Positions 1 through 9,467 of a stretch of DNA of 43,461 bases are shown here, one piece after another. The notes beneath the pieces were generated by a model. The model had not been told where the DNA came from. It did no database searches and was given only the letters and a program-made list of their open reading frames with translations. The translations under genes were made by a program, and so were the position numbers. This DNA is from Verrucomicrobiota bacterium (GTDB lineage Bacteria; Verrucomicrobiota; Verrucomicrobiia; Chthoniobacterales; UBA10450). The DNA lies in the NCBI GenBank assembly GCA_003220055.1, contig QHRF01000082.1:1-43461 (forward strand), in the 5' to 3' direction. The number at the start of each line of letters is the position of its first letter. The stretch's first letter is position 1.

Positions 1-394
1 GAGCGTGCTCCTCGCGGGCGTGAACGACGATCTCGAAACGATTAAAACGCTCGTGCACAAACTGCTCATGTGCCGCGTCCGCCCCTACTACATTTACCAG
101 TGCGACCTGATCAACGGCTCATCCCATCTGCGCACATCGGTCGCGAAGGGAATCGAGATCATTGAAGGCTTGCGCGGTCACACCACTGGTTACGCCGTTC
201 CACAATACGTGATCGACGCGCCCGGCGGCGGCGGCAAAGTGCCGATCAATCCCGGTTACGTCCTCTATCACGACAATGAAAAAATCGTGATCCGCAATTA
301 CGAAGGCAAAATTTTCGAATATCCTGAGACCGGAAACGAAAACGTCCAGTTCGCGCCGCAGCGCGAGTACCACGACGAATACTTGTATTCGTGA
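1..394 (+). CDS. kamA: Lysine 2,3-aminomutase, C-terminal part (cut by left edge)
   Basis: The reading frame is open from the first bases, so only the last ~130 residues are seen. They match the C-terminal part of KamA-family radical SAM/PLP enzymes, which interconvert L-lysine and beta-lysine: the segments [27 protein letters not shown] and [15 protein letters not shown] are typical of the family, the last being the PLP-lysine loop region. The radical SAM CxxxCxxC motif lies outside the window. The gene ends in TGA and is convergent with the TPR gene on the other strand, with a 38 bp gap. Lysine versus EF-P-type (EpmB) specificity cannot be settled from this fragment, although the KamA-like tail favours the metabolic enzyme. 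Confidence 0.88.
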   Translation, partial: SVLLAGVNDDLETIKTLVHKLLMCRVRPYYIYQCDLINGSSHLRTSVAKGIEIIEGLRGHTTGYAVPQYVIDAPGGGGKVPINPGYVLYHDNEKIVIRNYEGKIFEYPETGNENVQFAPQREYHDEYLYS

Positions 395-432
395 TGGACG
401 GCGCGCGGCGCTGTCGGTGGCCCAAATATCGC

Positions 433-1923
433 CTATGACCTTCCGGCGCGCTCAGCGCCAAGCAGAGCTCCACGCCGTTTTGGGGTCATGCTTAATGCCT
501 TTTGAAATTCTTTCTGCGCTTCTTTTGTATTTCCGATTTCGAGCAGGAGATCGCCGAGCTGTTCACGCGCGGGAACGATTGCCCCGGGAGTCACGGGTTG
601 CTTTTCCACTGCGTCTTCCTCATCGGCTGCTGCGCGCATGAGCTTTAACGCTTCGTCATTCTGTCCTTCGGCGTAATTGATCCAAGCCAAGGCGGAATTG
701 AGCTGAACATGAATTTGTGTCGCCCAATATTCGTCGCCGGCCGCTCGCATCTGTTCGTAGGTGCTCTTTAGTCTCGCAGTCTCTGCGCGCGCGAGCTCAG
801 CTTGTTTGCTGCGAGCAAATCCAACTGCGCGCGACCAGGCCGTAATCGCCGCGGCCTGCGGCAAAGCATTCGGTATCGGCGCAAGTTTTGCGGCTTCGTT
901 CCATTTTCGGCGTTCAATTGCGTAACGCGCCGGCATCGCGCTGGCCGCGTAAACCACTTTGAAATACTTCGGCGACAGATCCGTCGTTTTTCGCAAGTCT
1001 TCGAGAACTTGCGCAGCCTCTTGATCGCGACCGAGCTGAAGGTTTGCATAGATCAGGTAATCCATGGCGTGAAGTTCCTCGCCAACATCATCTTGCTCGT
1101 GCGCAGCTTTTCTCGCGGCCGTGTTGGAAGCGATCGACTCCTCCCACATTCCCAATCGGGTATAGATGTGAGACGGCATGTGCAAAGCGTGCGGAGCGGA
1201 GGGAGCGATCTGTGCGTAGACCCGCGATGCTTCGACGCCGCGGCTTGCCATTTCAACGTTGTCGTAAGCGTGAATCAGGTAATGCGGAATTCCCGGATGC
1301 TGCGGATATTTTTTAAACAATGGCTCGAGGATAGCGACGGCCTCTTTTTGTTTCGCGTGAGTTGCATCAGTCGGGGGCGCCACTGCGATCAGCGCCAGGG
1401 CGTAGAAAATCTGGCACTCGGAATCGTCGCGATTCCGTTCGGCAAGCTTACCCATCGCTGCGGTATAGCGACTAACGCGGTCGCGGTACGGCACCGAATC
1501 GTTAGCGTAAATGAAACTTAACGCTTCAATAAATTCGCGTTCGCGGTCGGACCCGCCGAGCTGTCGCGCCCGTTCAATTTCTTCGCGCCCGCGGGCTACC
1601 GTCTCCTCCGGAAGTGGCGGCGGCCAAAGTGGATGAAAATAGGTCATCGCGATTCCCCAATGCGCCATGGCGCAATTCGGATCGGCTTTAATCACTTCGT
1701 TGAAAACCTTTTCGGCTGCCGAATATGCAAACGAATGCAACAGAGCTACGCCCCGTTCGAAACGTTTCTGCACATCGCCCGAGCACGAGACCGGAAATTC
1801 CACCGTGCCGAGTCTCTCCGGCGCTGGATGTTCGTGTTCTCCCGCGCGCATGACCCACGACGCCCCAAGGATTGGTAAAATAAAAAGTGCTGTTTTCAAT
1901 TTGAACGCCGCTCTCATGCGCAT
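433..1923 (-). CDS. Secreted tetratricopeptide-repeat (TPR) protein
   Basis: About 496 residues. An N-terminal stretch of positively charged residues followed by a hydrophobic run (LKTALFILPILGASWVMRA) is a probable signal peptide. The body is helical and TPR-like: the segment with FERGVALLHSFAYSAAEKVF and CAMAHWGIAMTYF is a typical repeat pair, and the C-terminal end (LGDLLLEIGNTKEAQKEFQ) is another clear repeat. Such proteins usually act as periplasmic or surface protein-interaction scaffolds; no catalytic motif is seen. I chose the ATG at 1923 because AGGA lies 5 nt upstream; the frame also stays open to a TTG at 1959. The gene is convergent with kamA and divergent from the DoxX-like gene. 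Confidence 0.72.
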   Translation of the reverse strand: MRMRAAFKLKTALFILPILGASWVMRAGEHEHPAPERLGTVEFPVSCSGDVQKRFERGVALLHSFAYSAAEKVFNEVIKADPNCAMAHWGIAMTYFHPLWPPPLPEETVARGREEIERARQLGGSDREREFIEALSFIYANDSVPYRDRVSRYTAAMGKLAERNRDDSECQIFYALALIAVAPPTDATHAKQKEAVAILEPLFKKYPQHPGIPHYLIHAYDNVEMASRGVEASRVYAQIAPSAPHALHMPSHIYTRLGMWEESIASNTAARKAAHEQDDVGEELHAMDYLIYANLQLGRDQEAAQVLEDLRKTTDLSPKYFKVVYAASAMPARYAIERRKWNEAAKLAPIPNALPQAAAITAWSRAVGFARSKQAELARAETARLKSTYEQMRAAGDEYWATQIHVQLNSALAWINYAEGQNDEALKLMRAAADEEDAVEKQPVTPGAIVPAREQLGDLLLEIGNTKEAQKEFQKALSMTPKRRGALLGAERAGRS

Positions 1924-2020
1924 CCGAATCCTATTCGATAATTCCAATTCAGTCATCAATACCCGTTACAGTAAATCGGTTGTCGATCTTCATGCGTGAG
2001 CGGTGATAGAATGCGCGCCC

Positions 2021-2419
2021 ATGTCCGTATCGATCTTGTACTTGCTCCAGATTCTTGTCTCCGCTTTTCTCGCGATTTTGTTTTTGCAATCAGGCATCGA
2101 CAAAATTGTGGATCGACGTGGGAATCTGGAATGGTTGAAAGGTCATTTCGCTAAAAGCCCGCTCGGTGGATTTGTGCCGCTTTTGTTCGCAGCGCTAACA
2201 ATCATCGAAGTCGCAGCCGGTTTATTGAGCGGAATCGGATTTCTCGCACTGATTTTTGTGCACGATTCGACAATCGCGTTTTATGGCGCGGTGATGTCCG
2301 CAATCGCGATCATCGCGCTGTTTTTTGGTCAACGGATGGCAAAAGAGTACGCCGGCGCGGCGATCCTGGTCCCGTACTTTTTGTTGACGCTGGTTGCGAT
2401 TTACTTGCTCGCGCACTGA
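2021..2419 (+). CDS. DoxX-like small integral membrane protein
   Basis: 132 residues with about four hydrophobic segments (LQILVSAFLAILFLQSGIDK, the GFVPLLFAALTIIEVAAGLL region, FLALIFVHDSTIAFYGAVM, LVPYFLLTLVAIYLLAH). The size, four-helix layout and the GIDK motif at the end of helix 1 fit the DoxX/DoxD superfamily, whose members are mostly uncharacterised and sometimes linked to redox stress. I chose the ATG at 2021 over the in-frame GTG at 2003 because the protein then begins directly with its first membrane helix. It stands alone, divergent from the TPR gene. A palindromic element lies directly after its stop codon and may end transcription. Confidence 0.6.
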   Translation: MSVSILYLLQILVSAFLAILFLQSGIDKIVDRRGNLEWLKGHFAKSPLGGFVPLLFAALTIIEVAAGLLSGIGFLALIFVHDSTIAFYGAVMSAIAIIALFFGQRMAKEYAGAAILVPYFLLTLVAIYLLAH

Positions 2420-2420
2420 A

Positions 2421-2490
2421 ATAACCACCTCGAATAAGCACGAATTTTCGTCTCCGTCATTAGTGTCGCTTCGTGTTCATTCGTGGTTAT
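2421..2490. repeat. Imperfect palindromic element between convergent genes
   Basis: The left arm starts ATAACCAC at 2421 and the right arm ends GTGGTTAT at 2490. The arms stay complementary for about 21 bp, with a two-base indel and a few mismatches, around a ~25 bp centre. It lies between the convergent DoxX-like gene and the TolB-like pseudogene, so a transcript hairpin could serve as a bidirectional terminator. It could equally be a dispersed MITE/REP-like repeat. No transposase is nearby. The rest of the gap, to 2564, shows nothing recognisable. Confidence 0.55.
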
Positions 2491-2564
2491 CAAGGTTCTC
2501 TCACGAATTCTTGGGGGAATCCTGACACGAACCGGTTTCGGTCTTCCGCAGCCTGCCTTGAGCG

Positions 2565-3476
2565 CTACCTCAACGGCGCGTCGGTCGTAAATATGTCGCA
2601 CTCGCCTTGTGCTGCGTGGTCAAACGAAATTCTCTTTCCGTCCGGTGACCATTTGGCGAAGTGTTTCGCCCGTGCAGTTGAGTCAACCGCTGAACGCCCG
2701 AACCGTCTGCATTCATGAGGTAAATCTCGTAATCAGTTCCGCCGCGATTGGAGCCGAACACGATTTTCTTTCCGTCGGGGGACCAGCGCGGCGAGGCGTC
2801 GAAAGCTGAATTGTTCGTCAGATTGCGCTGCGACGAGCTGTCAGCGTCCACGACAAATACCTCGGAATTTTTTTCGCCGAGAACTTTGCGAAATAAAATC
2901 TGTCGTCCGTCTGGCGAATAACTCGGATAAGTATTGATACCCTTGTCGCTCGTGATTCGTTTCGGGTCGGAGCCGTCGGCTTTAATCGTATCAATCTCGT
3001 AAATCTCGTAAATCTCGCCTTCGGGAGCGCTCGTTTGGTTCGGATTGTCCCTGGCCGAGCAATAAATGATGCGCTGACCGTCCGGCGACCAATGCGGATG
3101 AATATCGTCCGAATTGTCCTTTGTCAGCTGGCGTTGCGCATCGCTCTCAAGATCGACAACGAAGATTTCGTTGTGTCCGTTGCGATCGGAAACGAACGCG
3201 ATCTGCTTTCCGTCCGGCGACCACTCGGGCGTGAAGTCGTTCGCATTCGTCGACGTGATGCGCTTCAGCTCGCGTGTCTCGAGTCGCCAGGTAAATGTTC
3301 AACTTGCCCGACCGGATCGAATCAAACGCAATTGTTTTTCCATCCGGCGACCAACTGCTCTCTTCATTGACCGTGCCCATCAATTTTCGGGGTTCAGGCC
3401 TTTGCGCAACGGCGGCGACTGCAGAAGTGAAAAAAAGCGTCGCGCATGCCACGTGATTAACGCTGAAGAAAGTCAT
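2565..3476 (-). pseudogene. TolB-like WD40/PD40 beta-propeller protein, two frameshifts
   Basis: Reading leftwards from the ATG at 3476, a signal-peptide-like start (ending VAAVAQ) leads into a beta-propeller made of repeated WSPDGK-type blades. The frame breaks at about 3260-3275, right after the first blade, and again at about 2650-2670. When the frame is changed at both sites the repeats continue: blades with EWSPDGKQIAFVSDRNG, HWSPDGQRIIYCSARD, SYSPDGRQILFRK, RWSPDGKKIVFGSNRGG and a last KWSPDGKRISFD before a TAG at 2565-2567. Each break is a shift of one base (or the equivalent). Intact relatives are periplasmic six-blade propellers (TolB/DPP-IV N-terminal type). The gene starts 2 bp after the amidohydrolase stop, so the two form an operon. 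Sequencing or assembly error is the alternative to a real pseudogene. Confidence 0.75.
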
Positions 3477-3478
3477 GG

Positions 3479-5161
3479 CTACTTTTGAAAGGCGATTTCG
3501 CCGGCAATGACGGTTCCCGTGCAGCGCGTGTTCAAAATCTCGGGCTCTGGAATTTTCATGATGTCTTGCGAGAGCACGGTGAAATCGGCGAGCTTGCCGG
3601 TTTCGATTGAACCCTTGTCTTTTTCTTCAAACGCGGCGTAAGCGGGCCAGATCGTAAACATTTTCAATGCTTGTTCGCGTGAGACCGCTTGCTCGGGGTG
3701 CCAGCCTTCGCCCGATTCGCCTTTGATACTTTTGCGCGCGACTGCCGCGTAAAATTCAACCATCGGTTCGCCGCGCTCGACCGGGGCGTCGGAGCCGCCG
3801 CAAATAATTGAGCCGGATTTCAGAAAACTTTGCCACGCATAGGCGCCGGCGAGTCGATCCATCCCAAGCCGCGCCTGGGCAAAAAACAAATCGCTGATCG
3901 CATGCGACGGTTGCATCGACGGAATCACGCCGAGCTTGGCGAAGCGCGGAATGTCTACCGGATCGACAATCTGCGCGTGTTCAACTCGCCACCGCGGTTC
4001 TTGAATTTGCCGTTGGTTCGGCGGGACCGCTTTGAACGCGCCTTCGTAAAGATCGAGAATCATCCGATTGGCGCCATCGCCAATTGCGTGTGTCTCGACC
4101 TGAATGCCTCGACGCAGTGCTTCCTCAAACATCGGCTTCAGCTCTTCCGGTTTTTCGGTGAGGTAACCGGAAGTCTCGGGCGTATCGCTGTAAGGCTGGA
4201 GCAGCGCCGCGCCGCGCGAACCGAGCGCGCCGTCGAAAATCACTTTGATGGTGCGCTGGGTGAAATGGTGATTGAACGCGTCGAGCGTGACTCCTTCTTT
4301 TAAAAAATGCTGCGCATCTTCTCCGGGCCCGTAAATCGCGTTGATGAACCGGATTTTAATTTTGCCGGACTCAAACGCCTTCTTAATAAGATCGACATCG
4401 TCTTTGTGGCTGCCGGCGTTTTGAATTTCGCACCAGCCGAGCCCTATCTCGCGATTGATTCCGGTGAGCAGCGCCTGCTGGCGCTCGGCCGCGGTCGGCT
4501 TCGGAATACTTTTCTCGACCAGAACCATCGCGTTATCGAGCAACATCCCGGTTGGCTCACCGCTCGCTTTGTCTTTTAGAATTTCACCGCCGAACGGATT
4601 CGGCGTCGTCTTGTCGATCTTGGCGATCTTGAGCGCGGCCGAGTTCGCAATTGCGCCGTGGCCGTCTGCGCGGGTGAGAAAAACGGGATTGCGCGGCGCA
4701 ATTTTGTCGAGGTCTTGTCGCGTTGGGAATTGCGGCGGTTTCCAGAAGGTTTCGATCCAGCCGCGGCCGGTGATCCATTGGCCGCGCTTGGTTTTGGTGA
4801 CGCGCGCTTTCACTTTGCCCAAAAAATCTTCGAGCGTGTTCGCGCCTTCGAGATTCAAACGCAGCTCGCGCTCACCGATCCCGAAGATGTGGCAATGGGA
4901 ATCGGTCAAGCCGGGAACGACGGTGTGACCGTGTAGATCGACCGTTCGCGCCGCGTGAAATCTCCTGGCGTCCTCGTTCGAGCCCACGAATACGACGCGA
5001 TCCTTTCTGACCGCGATCGTTTCGGCCCGCGGCGTTTTTTCGTTAACGGTGTAAACATTTCCGTTGAAAAGAAGCAGGTCGACATCCTCGGCTGCGCGCA
5101 ATTGCAAAATCGGTCCGCTGAACAATGCCAAAAGGGAGACAAAAGAAATGCGCGCTTTCAC
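3479..5161 (-). CDS. Secreted amidohydrolase, YtcJ-like (amidohydrolase 3 family)
   Basis: 560 residues. The N-terminus (ISFVSLLALFSGPILQLRAAE) is a probable signal peptide, so the enzyme is likely periplasmic. Family features in order: DLLLFNGNVYTVNE beta strand, VPGLTDSHCHIFG with the metal-binding HxH at residues 89-91, FDGALGSRGAAL, the ETHAIGDGAN histidine, VEHAQIV, and GSDAPVERGEP near the end. These define the metal-dependent YtcJ/AepA-type amidohydrolases; the substrate is unknown. The start is a GTG at 5161, since no ATG precedes the signal peptide. The frameshifted propeller gene follows after 2 bp. The gene is divergent from actA, with 220 bp between the two starts. Confidence 0.85.
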   Translation of the reverse strand: MKARISFVSLLALFSGPILQLRAAEDVDLLLFNGNVYTVNEKTPRAETIAVRKDRVVFVGSNEDARRFHAARTVDLHGHTVVPGLTDSHCHIFGIGERELRLNLEGANTLEDFLGKVKARVTKTKRGQWITGRGWIETFWKPPQFPTRQDLDKIAPRNPVFLTRADGHGAIANSAALKIAKIDKTTPNPFGGEILKDKASGEPTGMLLDNAMVLVEKSIPKPTAAERQQALLTGINREIGLGWCEIQNAGSHKDDVDLIKKAFESGKIKIRFINAIYGPGEDAQHFLKEGVTLDAFNHHFTQRTIKVIFDGALGSRGAALLQPYSDTPETSGYLTEKPEELKPMFEEALRRGIQVETHAIGDGANRMILDLYEGAFKAVPPNQRQIQEPRWRVEHAQIVDPVDIPRFAKLGVIPSMQPSHAISDLFFAQARLGMDRLAGAYAWQSFLKSGSIICGGSDAPVERGEPMVEFYAAVARKSIKGESGEGWHPEQAVSREQALKMFTIWPAYAAFEEKDKGSIETGKLADFTVLSQDIMKIPEPEILNTRCTGTVIAGEIAFQK

Positions 5162-5381
5162 TTGACGCTTCCCCGAAGTTTTGACGTGATCATTTTGCGA
5201 AACGGCGACTTTTCCGTATCGGAAGAGTTACCGGGAATTTAGATCGCCATGCAAACTACGACTTTTGTTTTGCCGAGCGAATTTATAGAATGATGGCTTC
5301 GATGCGCGCACATCCTGAGAGTGATTTGAATTCGTTTCTAAGTTGGCGGCTGTGTTGCTCCGGATTGGGCTTCCGCTGATT
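5162..5381. promoter_or_regulatory. Divergent intergenic region upstream of actA
   Basis: 220 bp between the amidohydrolase start and the actA start. It must hold the promoters for both directions, including that of the ACIII operon. An AT-rich stretch with TATAGA at about 5284-5289 could be a -10 element toward actA, but no convincing -35 element sits at normal spacing. I see no inverted repeat or operator. Confidence 0.35.
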
Positions 5382-6107
5382 ATGGCGAATTTCTTTCCAC
5401 GCTGGTGCAACTGGTTGCCGCTGCAAATGGCAATCGCCGGCATTTTGATCGCGTGCGGATTGAGCGCGGCCACCTGGTATTACGTCACGCCAAAATATAC
5501 CAAGGTAGGCTATCAACCGATCCAGCCGGTGCCGTTCCCGCACGACATTCACGTGACCCAACTCGGAATGGATTGCCGCTATTGCCACAGCTTTGTCGAA
5601 GTTGCGGCGCAGTCTAATGTGCCGAACACGCAGACCTGCATGAACTGCCACTCGCAGGTCCAAAAAGACAACCCGAAGCTGGCGCCGGTGCGGGAAAGCT
5701 GGAAGACCGGCAAACCGATTGAATGGGTGTGGCTCCATCGCACCGTCGATTACGTCTTTTATAACCACGCGGCGCATGTGAATCGCGGCATCAGTTGTTT
5801 CAGTTGTCATGGCCCGGTCAATCACATGGCGACGGTGTCCATAGCCGAACCGCATAGCATGGCGTGGTGTCTCGAGTGCCATCGACACCCCGAAAATTTT
5901 CTCCGGCCCGACGATCAGATCTTTAATCTCGATTGGAAACCAGACGATGTGAAGCCGGCCGCGTTCGTAGCGAAGTACGGACAGCCAAAAAGCGTGACTG
6001 AGGATTGGACGAAGAAGAAGCATCTGACGCAACAGGAGATCGGTCAGACACTGAAGGAACGCTGGAACATCGCTCCGAGCACAAATTGCCAAACCTGCCA
6101 CCGATGA
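5382..6107 (+). CDS. actA: ACIII subunit A: pentahaem c-type cytochrome
   Basis: 241 residues from the ATG at 5382; the frame is also open from an earlier alternative start at 5343. One membrane helix near residues 14-34 anchors a periplasmic domain with five CxxCH haem sites: CRYCH (65-69), CMNCH (86-90), CFSCH (139-143), CLECH (163-167) and CQTCH (236-240, next to the last residue). Five haems and one anchor are the hallmark of ActA, the electron-output subunit of the quinol:cytochrome c oxidoreductase alternative complex III. It is the first gene of the operon and overlaps actB by ATGA. Confidence 0.93.
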   Translation: MANFFPRWCNWLPLQMAIAGILIACGLSAATWYYVTPKYTKVGYQPIQPVPFPHDIHVTQLGMDCRYCHSFVEVAAQSNVPNTQTCMNCHSQVQKDNPKLAPVRESWKTGKPIEWVWLHRTVDYVFYNHAAHVNRGISCFSCHGPVNHMATVSIAEPHSMAWCLECHRHPENFLRPDDQIFNLDWKPDDVKPAAFVAKYGQPKSVTEDWTKKKHLTQQEIGQTLKERWNIAPSTNCQTCHR

Positions 6108-9100
6108 AACGCGTCTTTCAACATCCGCCTGAGCCGCTGACCGGTAAGAAATACTGGCGGAGTCTCGGCGAATACAGCAACACGCCCGAGTTTCGAGAAT
6201 GGCTGGAACGCGAATTCCCGGCCGGCGCTTCGGAAATTAGCGAAGACGAATGGTCGCGTCGCGATTTCATGAAATTGATGGGCGCGTCGATGGCGTTGGC
6301 CGGTCTCGGTCTAACGAGTTGCCGCCGTCCGGAAATGCACCTCGTCCCGTTCACGAAGAGCGCCGAGTGGACGATTCCCGGAAAATTTCTTTACTACGCC
6401 ACGGCGATGCCGCGCCGCACCGGCGCAATTCCGCTGATCGCAACCACGGTTGACGGCCGGCCGATCAAGGTGGAGGGCAATCCGCTTCATCCCGCCAGCG
6501 CCGGCGCCACCGACACATTCGCGCAAGCCTCCGTTCTCGATCTTTACGATCCGGCGCGCTCGCGACGCTTCGTGAATCGCGGCAAAGATTCCAATCGCGG
6601 TGAGTTTGACTCCTACATCGACAAATTGCGGGGTCAGCTTGGATCGAACGGTGGAGATGGTCTGGCTTTCCTGGTTGAAGAATTGCATTCGCCGACTCGA
6701 GAAAGATTGCGAGCCGAATTGGAAAAGGCGTTTCCGAAAATGATGTGGTGCGTCTATGACGCAGGCCTAAGCGAGGCGCAAAATGACGCGACTGTGACAA
6801 GCTTCGGTGAAAATGTGCGATTGATTCCGCGATTCGACCGCGCTGACGTTGTGCTCGCGCTCGACAGCGATTTTCTCGATTGCGGTGAGGGCGATCTCGC
6901 CTCCGCGCGCGCGTTCACCCAGCGGCGCCGCGTAAAATCGGCCGAGGACACGATGAACCGACTCTACGTTGTTGAGAACCGGTTCACCATCACCGGCGCA
7001 ATGGCCGATCATCGCCTGCGCTGTCCTGCCAGCCAGATTCCAGCCTTCACCCATCTGCTCGCCGGCAAAATCGCCGCTGCAACCAGAGACGGCGCACTAT
7101 TTTCGCTTCTCTCCACACTGGCCGGGCCCGCCGATACGGCTGAGTTCGACGAAAAGTGGCTGATTGAAGCGGCCAACGACCTGATCTCGAAATCGGGCGT
7201 CAGCATCGTGCTTGCGGGTGCGCATCAGCCGGTCGCTGTGCAATTACTAGCTTACGCAATGAATTCCGCGCTCAAAAATATCGGGCGCACTGTTGTCGTC
7301 CGGGAGTTTCCGCGCAATCGGAACACGAAAAGCATTCTCCAGCTGGCCGATCGGATGAGTCGCGGCGAAATAAAAACGCTTTTCATTTTCGGCGGCGACC
7401 CGGTTTACAACGCGCCGCGCGTGCTCGCGCAGGATCCCGATAAAAAAACGCCGCTCGATTGGGGCGATCTGCAAAAGAAAGTGCCGGAAGTGGTGCGCCT
7501 TGGCTATCACGAGGACGCAACATCGACAATCAGCCAATGGCACGTCCCGCTCGCGCATTATTTGGAATCGTGGGGCGACGCATTAACCTCGGACGGCGCG
7601 TATTTATCGATCCAACCGATGATTCTGCCGCTCTTCGGCGGTCTCAGCGAAATCGAAATGATGAACGCGTTGCTCGGGAAGCCGAAAGTCGAAGGGCCTG
7701 AGCTCGTTCAGGAAACTTTCCGCACCACGAAACCGCCTGGCGATCTTCCGAGCGCGTGGTCGAAATTCTTACGGGATGGATTCGCGGCGCACGTTCCGTT
7801 GCGAGATCGACCGGTGTCATTTAACGGTGGCGCCGCGGCTTCGCTGGCCCACCAGCTTTGGGCAACAACGCCGGCACCGACCTCGGACTCTCCTGAAATC
7901 GTTTTTGTTCGCAGTTACGCGATGGACGATGGCCGTTTCGCCAACAACGGCTGGCTCCAGGAATTGCCCGACCCGATCACGAAACTGACCTGGGATAACG
8001 CGGCGATGATGAGCCCGAACTTCGCCAAATCGCTCAATGTCGAGACCGGCGATCTGATTCAAATTTCAATTAACGACACGGCGAAAGACACGAACGATCA
8101 AACGATTCGACGCGAGCTCGTAATTGCGGCCTACGTTTCGCCCGGTCACGCCGAGAATTCAGTCACGATTCCGATTGGCTACGGTCGGAAGAAAACCGGC
8201 CCGATCGCCGATGAATCGGGATTTAATGCCTACCTGCTGCGGACCGCGAGCAATCCGCATTTCGCAGTCGCCGATGGCAAGAACATCGAAAGCGTGCGCG
8301 TGACAAAGGTCGGAAAGAAATATCCGCTCTCGTGCACACAAGAGCATTGGAGCATCGAAGGCCGCGGCGTGGTGCGTGAAGCGACCCTGGACGGTTACCG
8401 CGAAGACAACGAGTTCGTGAAGAAATGCGGCGGGATGGATGAGCCGCAATCCGTGATGCCATCCCTCTACAGCCATCCGCCGCTGGACGCGCCCCAGCAA
8501 TGGGGGATGACGGTTGATCTCAATATTTGCACCGGTTGCAGTGCGTGCGTCGTCGCATGCCAGGCCGAGAACAATGTTCCGATTGTCGGCAAGTTACAGG
8601 TCGCGCATGGACGTGTGATGCACTGGCTGCGGATCGATCGCTATTACGCCAGCGCAAAACCATTCGACGAAGACAACGGCGAATTTCCGGAAAATCCCGA
8701 GATGGTGCATCAACCGATGATGTGTCAGCACTGCGAGAACGCGCCGTGCGAAACGGTTTGTCCGGTCAACGCCACCATTCACAGCGAGGATGGGCTCAAC
8801 GTCATGGCCTACAATCGCTGCGTCGGCACCCGCTATTGCGCGAACAATTGCCCGTTCAAAGTGCGCCGGTTCAATTTCTTCGATTACAACCAGCGGCCGA
8901 TCGGGAAAAAGAAAATTGCCGGAGAATTCGGGATTTACCGGGAATACGTCGCGCCGTTCACCGAAAAAGGCGCGCCTGACATCACCAAAATGCAGAAAAA
9001 TCCCAACGTAACCGTGCGAATGCGCGGCGTGATGGAGAAATGCACGTTTTGCGTGCAACGGATTGAGGAGGCCAAAATCGCGGCCCACGTGCGCGCCGGC

Positions 9101-9367
9101 ACGTCGAACAACAACTTGCGGATACCGCGCGACTCGTTCACGAGCGCGTGCGCGCAAGCCTGCCCACACGAAGCGATCACTTTTGGCGACATCAAAGATC
9201 CGGAGAGCAAAGTTTCGAAAATAAAACAGCAGGACCGTAATTATCGGCTGCTCGAATATTTGAATGTTAACACCCGGACGAGCTATCTCGGGCGGATTCG
9301 GAATCCAAATCCGAAAATGCCGGACGCCGACAACATCGGCGTGGCGTGTCCGGGAGAGAAGGCATAA
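6104..9367 (+). CDS. actB: ACIII subunit B: molybdopterin-oxidoreductase-like and Fe-S fusion
   Basis: 1087 residues, starting inside the actA stop codon. The N-terminus carries a Tat-type motif SRRDFMK (51-57) before a hydrophobic run that ends in a cysteine (TSC, about 73), as in Tat-exported ActB proteins. The first ~780 residues resemble a molybdopterin oxidoreductase large subunit; in ACIII this part binds no molybdenum cofactor. From about residue 805 comes a ferredoxin-like part with [45 protein letters not shown] and CAQACPH, enough for the usual 3-4 Fe-S clusters. It should carry electrons from the quinol site on the membrane subunits to ActA/ActE haems. Confidence 0.94.
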   Translation: MKRVFQHPPEPLTGKKYWRSLGEYSNTPEFREWLEREFPAGASEISEDEWSRRDFMKLMGASMALAGLGLTSCRRPEMHLVPFTKSAEWTIPGKFLYYATAMPRRTGAIPLIATTVDGRPIKVEGNPLHPASAGATDTFAQASVLDLYDPARSRRFVNRGKDSNRGEFDSYIDKLRGQLGSNGGDGLAFLVEELHSPTRERLRAELEKAFPKMMWCVYDAGLSEAQNDATVTSFGENVRLIPRFDRADVVLALDSDFLDCGEGDLASARAFTQRRRVKSAEDTMNRLYVVENRFTITGAMADHRLRCPASQIPAFTHLLAGKIAAATRDGALFSLLSTLAGPADTAEFDEKWLIEAANDLISKSGVSIVLAGAHQPVAVQLLAYAMNSALKNIGRTVVVREFPRNRNTKSILQLADRMSRGEIKTLFIFGGDPVYNAPRVLAQDPDKKTPLDWGDLQKKVPEVVRLGYHEDATSTISQWHVPLAHYLESWGDALTSDGAYLSIQPMILPLFGGLSEIEMMNALLGKPKVEGPELVQETFRTTKPPGDLPSAWSKFLRDGFAAHVPLRDRPVSFNGGAAASLAHQLWATTPAPTSDSPEIVFVRSYAMDDGRFANNGWLQELPDPITKLTWDNAAMMSPNFAKSLNVETGDLIQISINDTAKDTNDQTIRRELVIAAYVSPGHAENSVTIPIGYGRKKTGPIADESGFNAYLLRTASNPHFAVADGKNIESVRVTKVGKKYPLSCTQEHWSIEGRGVVREATLDGYREDNEFVKKCGGMDEPQSVMPSLYSHPPLDAPQQWGMTVDLNICTGCSACVVACQAENNVPIVGKLQVAHGRVMHWLRIDRYYASAKPFDEDNGEFPENPEMVHQPMMCQHCENAPCETVCPVNATIHSEDGLNVMAYNRCVGTRYCANNCPFKVRRFNFFDYNQRPIGKKKIAGEFGIYREYVAPFTEKGAPDITKMQKNPNVTVRMRGVMEKCTFCVQRIEEAKIAAHVRAGTSNNNLRIPRDSFTSACAQACPHEAITFGDIKDPESKVSKIKQQDRNYRLLEYLNVNTRTSYLGRIRNPNPKMPDADNIGVACPGEKA

Positions 9368-9467
9368 TGGATTTTCGATTTTCGATTTTGGATTTTGGAT
9401 TGCAGACGTTGGCGAACGTCGATCTTTGGCAGTCGCAACTCAGCAATCAGCAATCAGCAACTTAGGG
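9368..9467. repeat. Heptamer tandem repeats in the actB-actC gap
   Basis: In an operon whose other act genes overlap or nearly touch, this 100 bp gap holds two different 7-bp tandem repeats. Four units lie at 9371-9398 (ATTTTCG twice, then ATTTTGG twice). Four more lie at 9434-9461 (CGCAACT, CAGCAAT twice, CAGCAAC). Both have the same period but unrelated units. They look like short tandemly repeated repetitive sequences inserted into a spacer. No terminator-like hairpin with a T run is seen, so read-through is plausible. Confidence 0.75.

Noticed and set aside
802-1521. Long plus-strand frame opposite the TPR gene
   Set aside because: Antisense shadow of the TPR gene with no domain; similar long antisense frames opposite actB, dinB and coxC were rejected for the same reason.
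2565-3476. Programmed frameshifting in the propeller gene
   Set aside because: Two unrelated sites with no slippery heptamer or downstream stem seen; decay or error is simpler.
5283-6101. 272-codon minus-strand frame opposite actA
   Set aside because: The forward frame has five CxxCH motifs; the reverse frame is His/Arg-rich shadow sequence.
9371-9461. CRISPR-like repeat array
   Set aside because: Units are 7 bp and directly adjacent, with no spacers; no cas genes are in the window.
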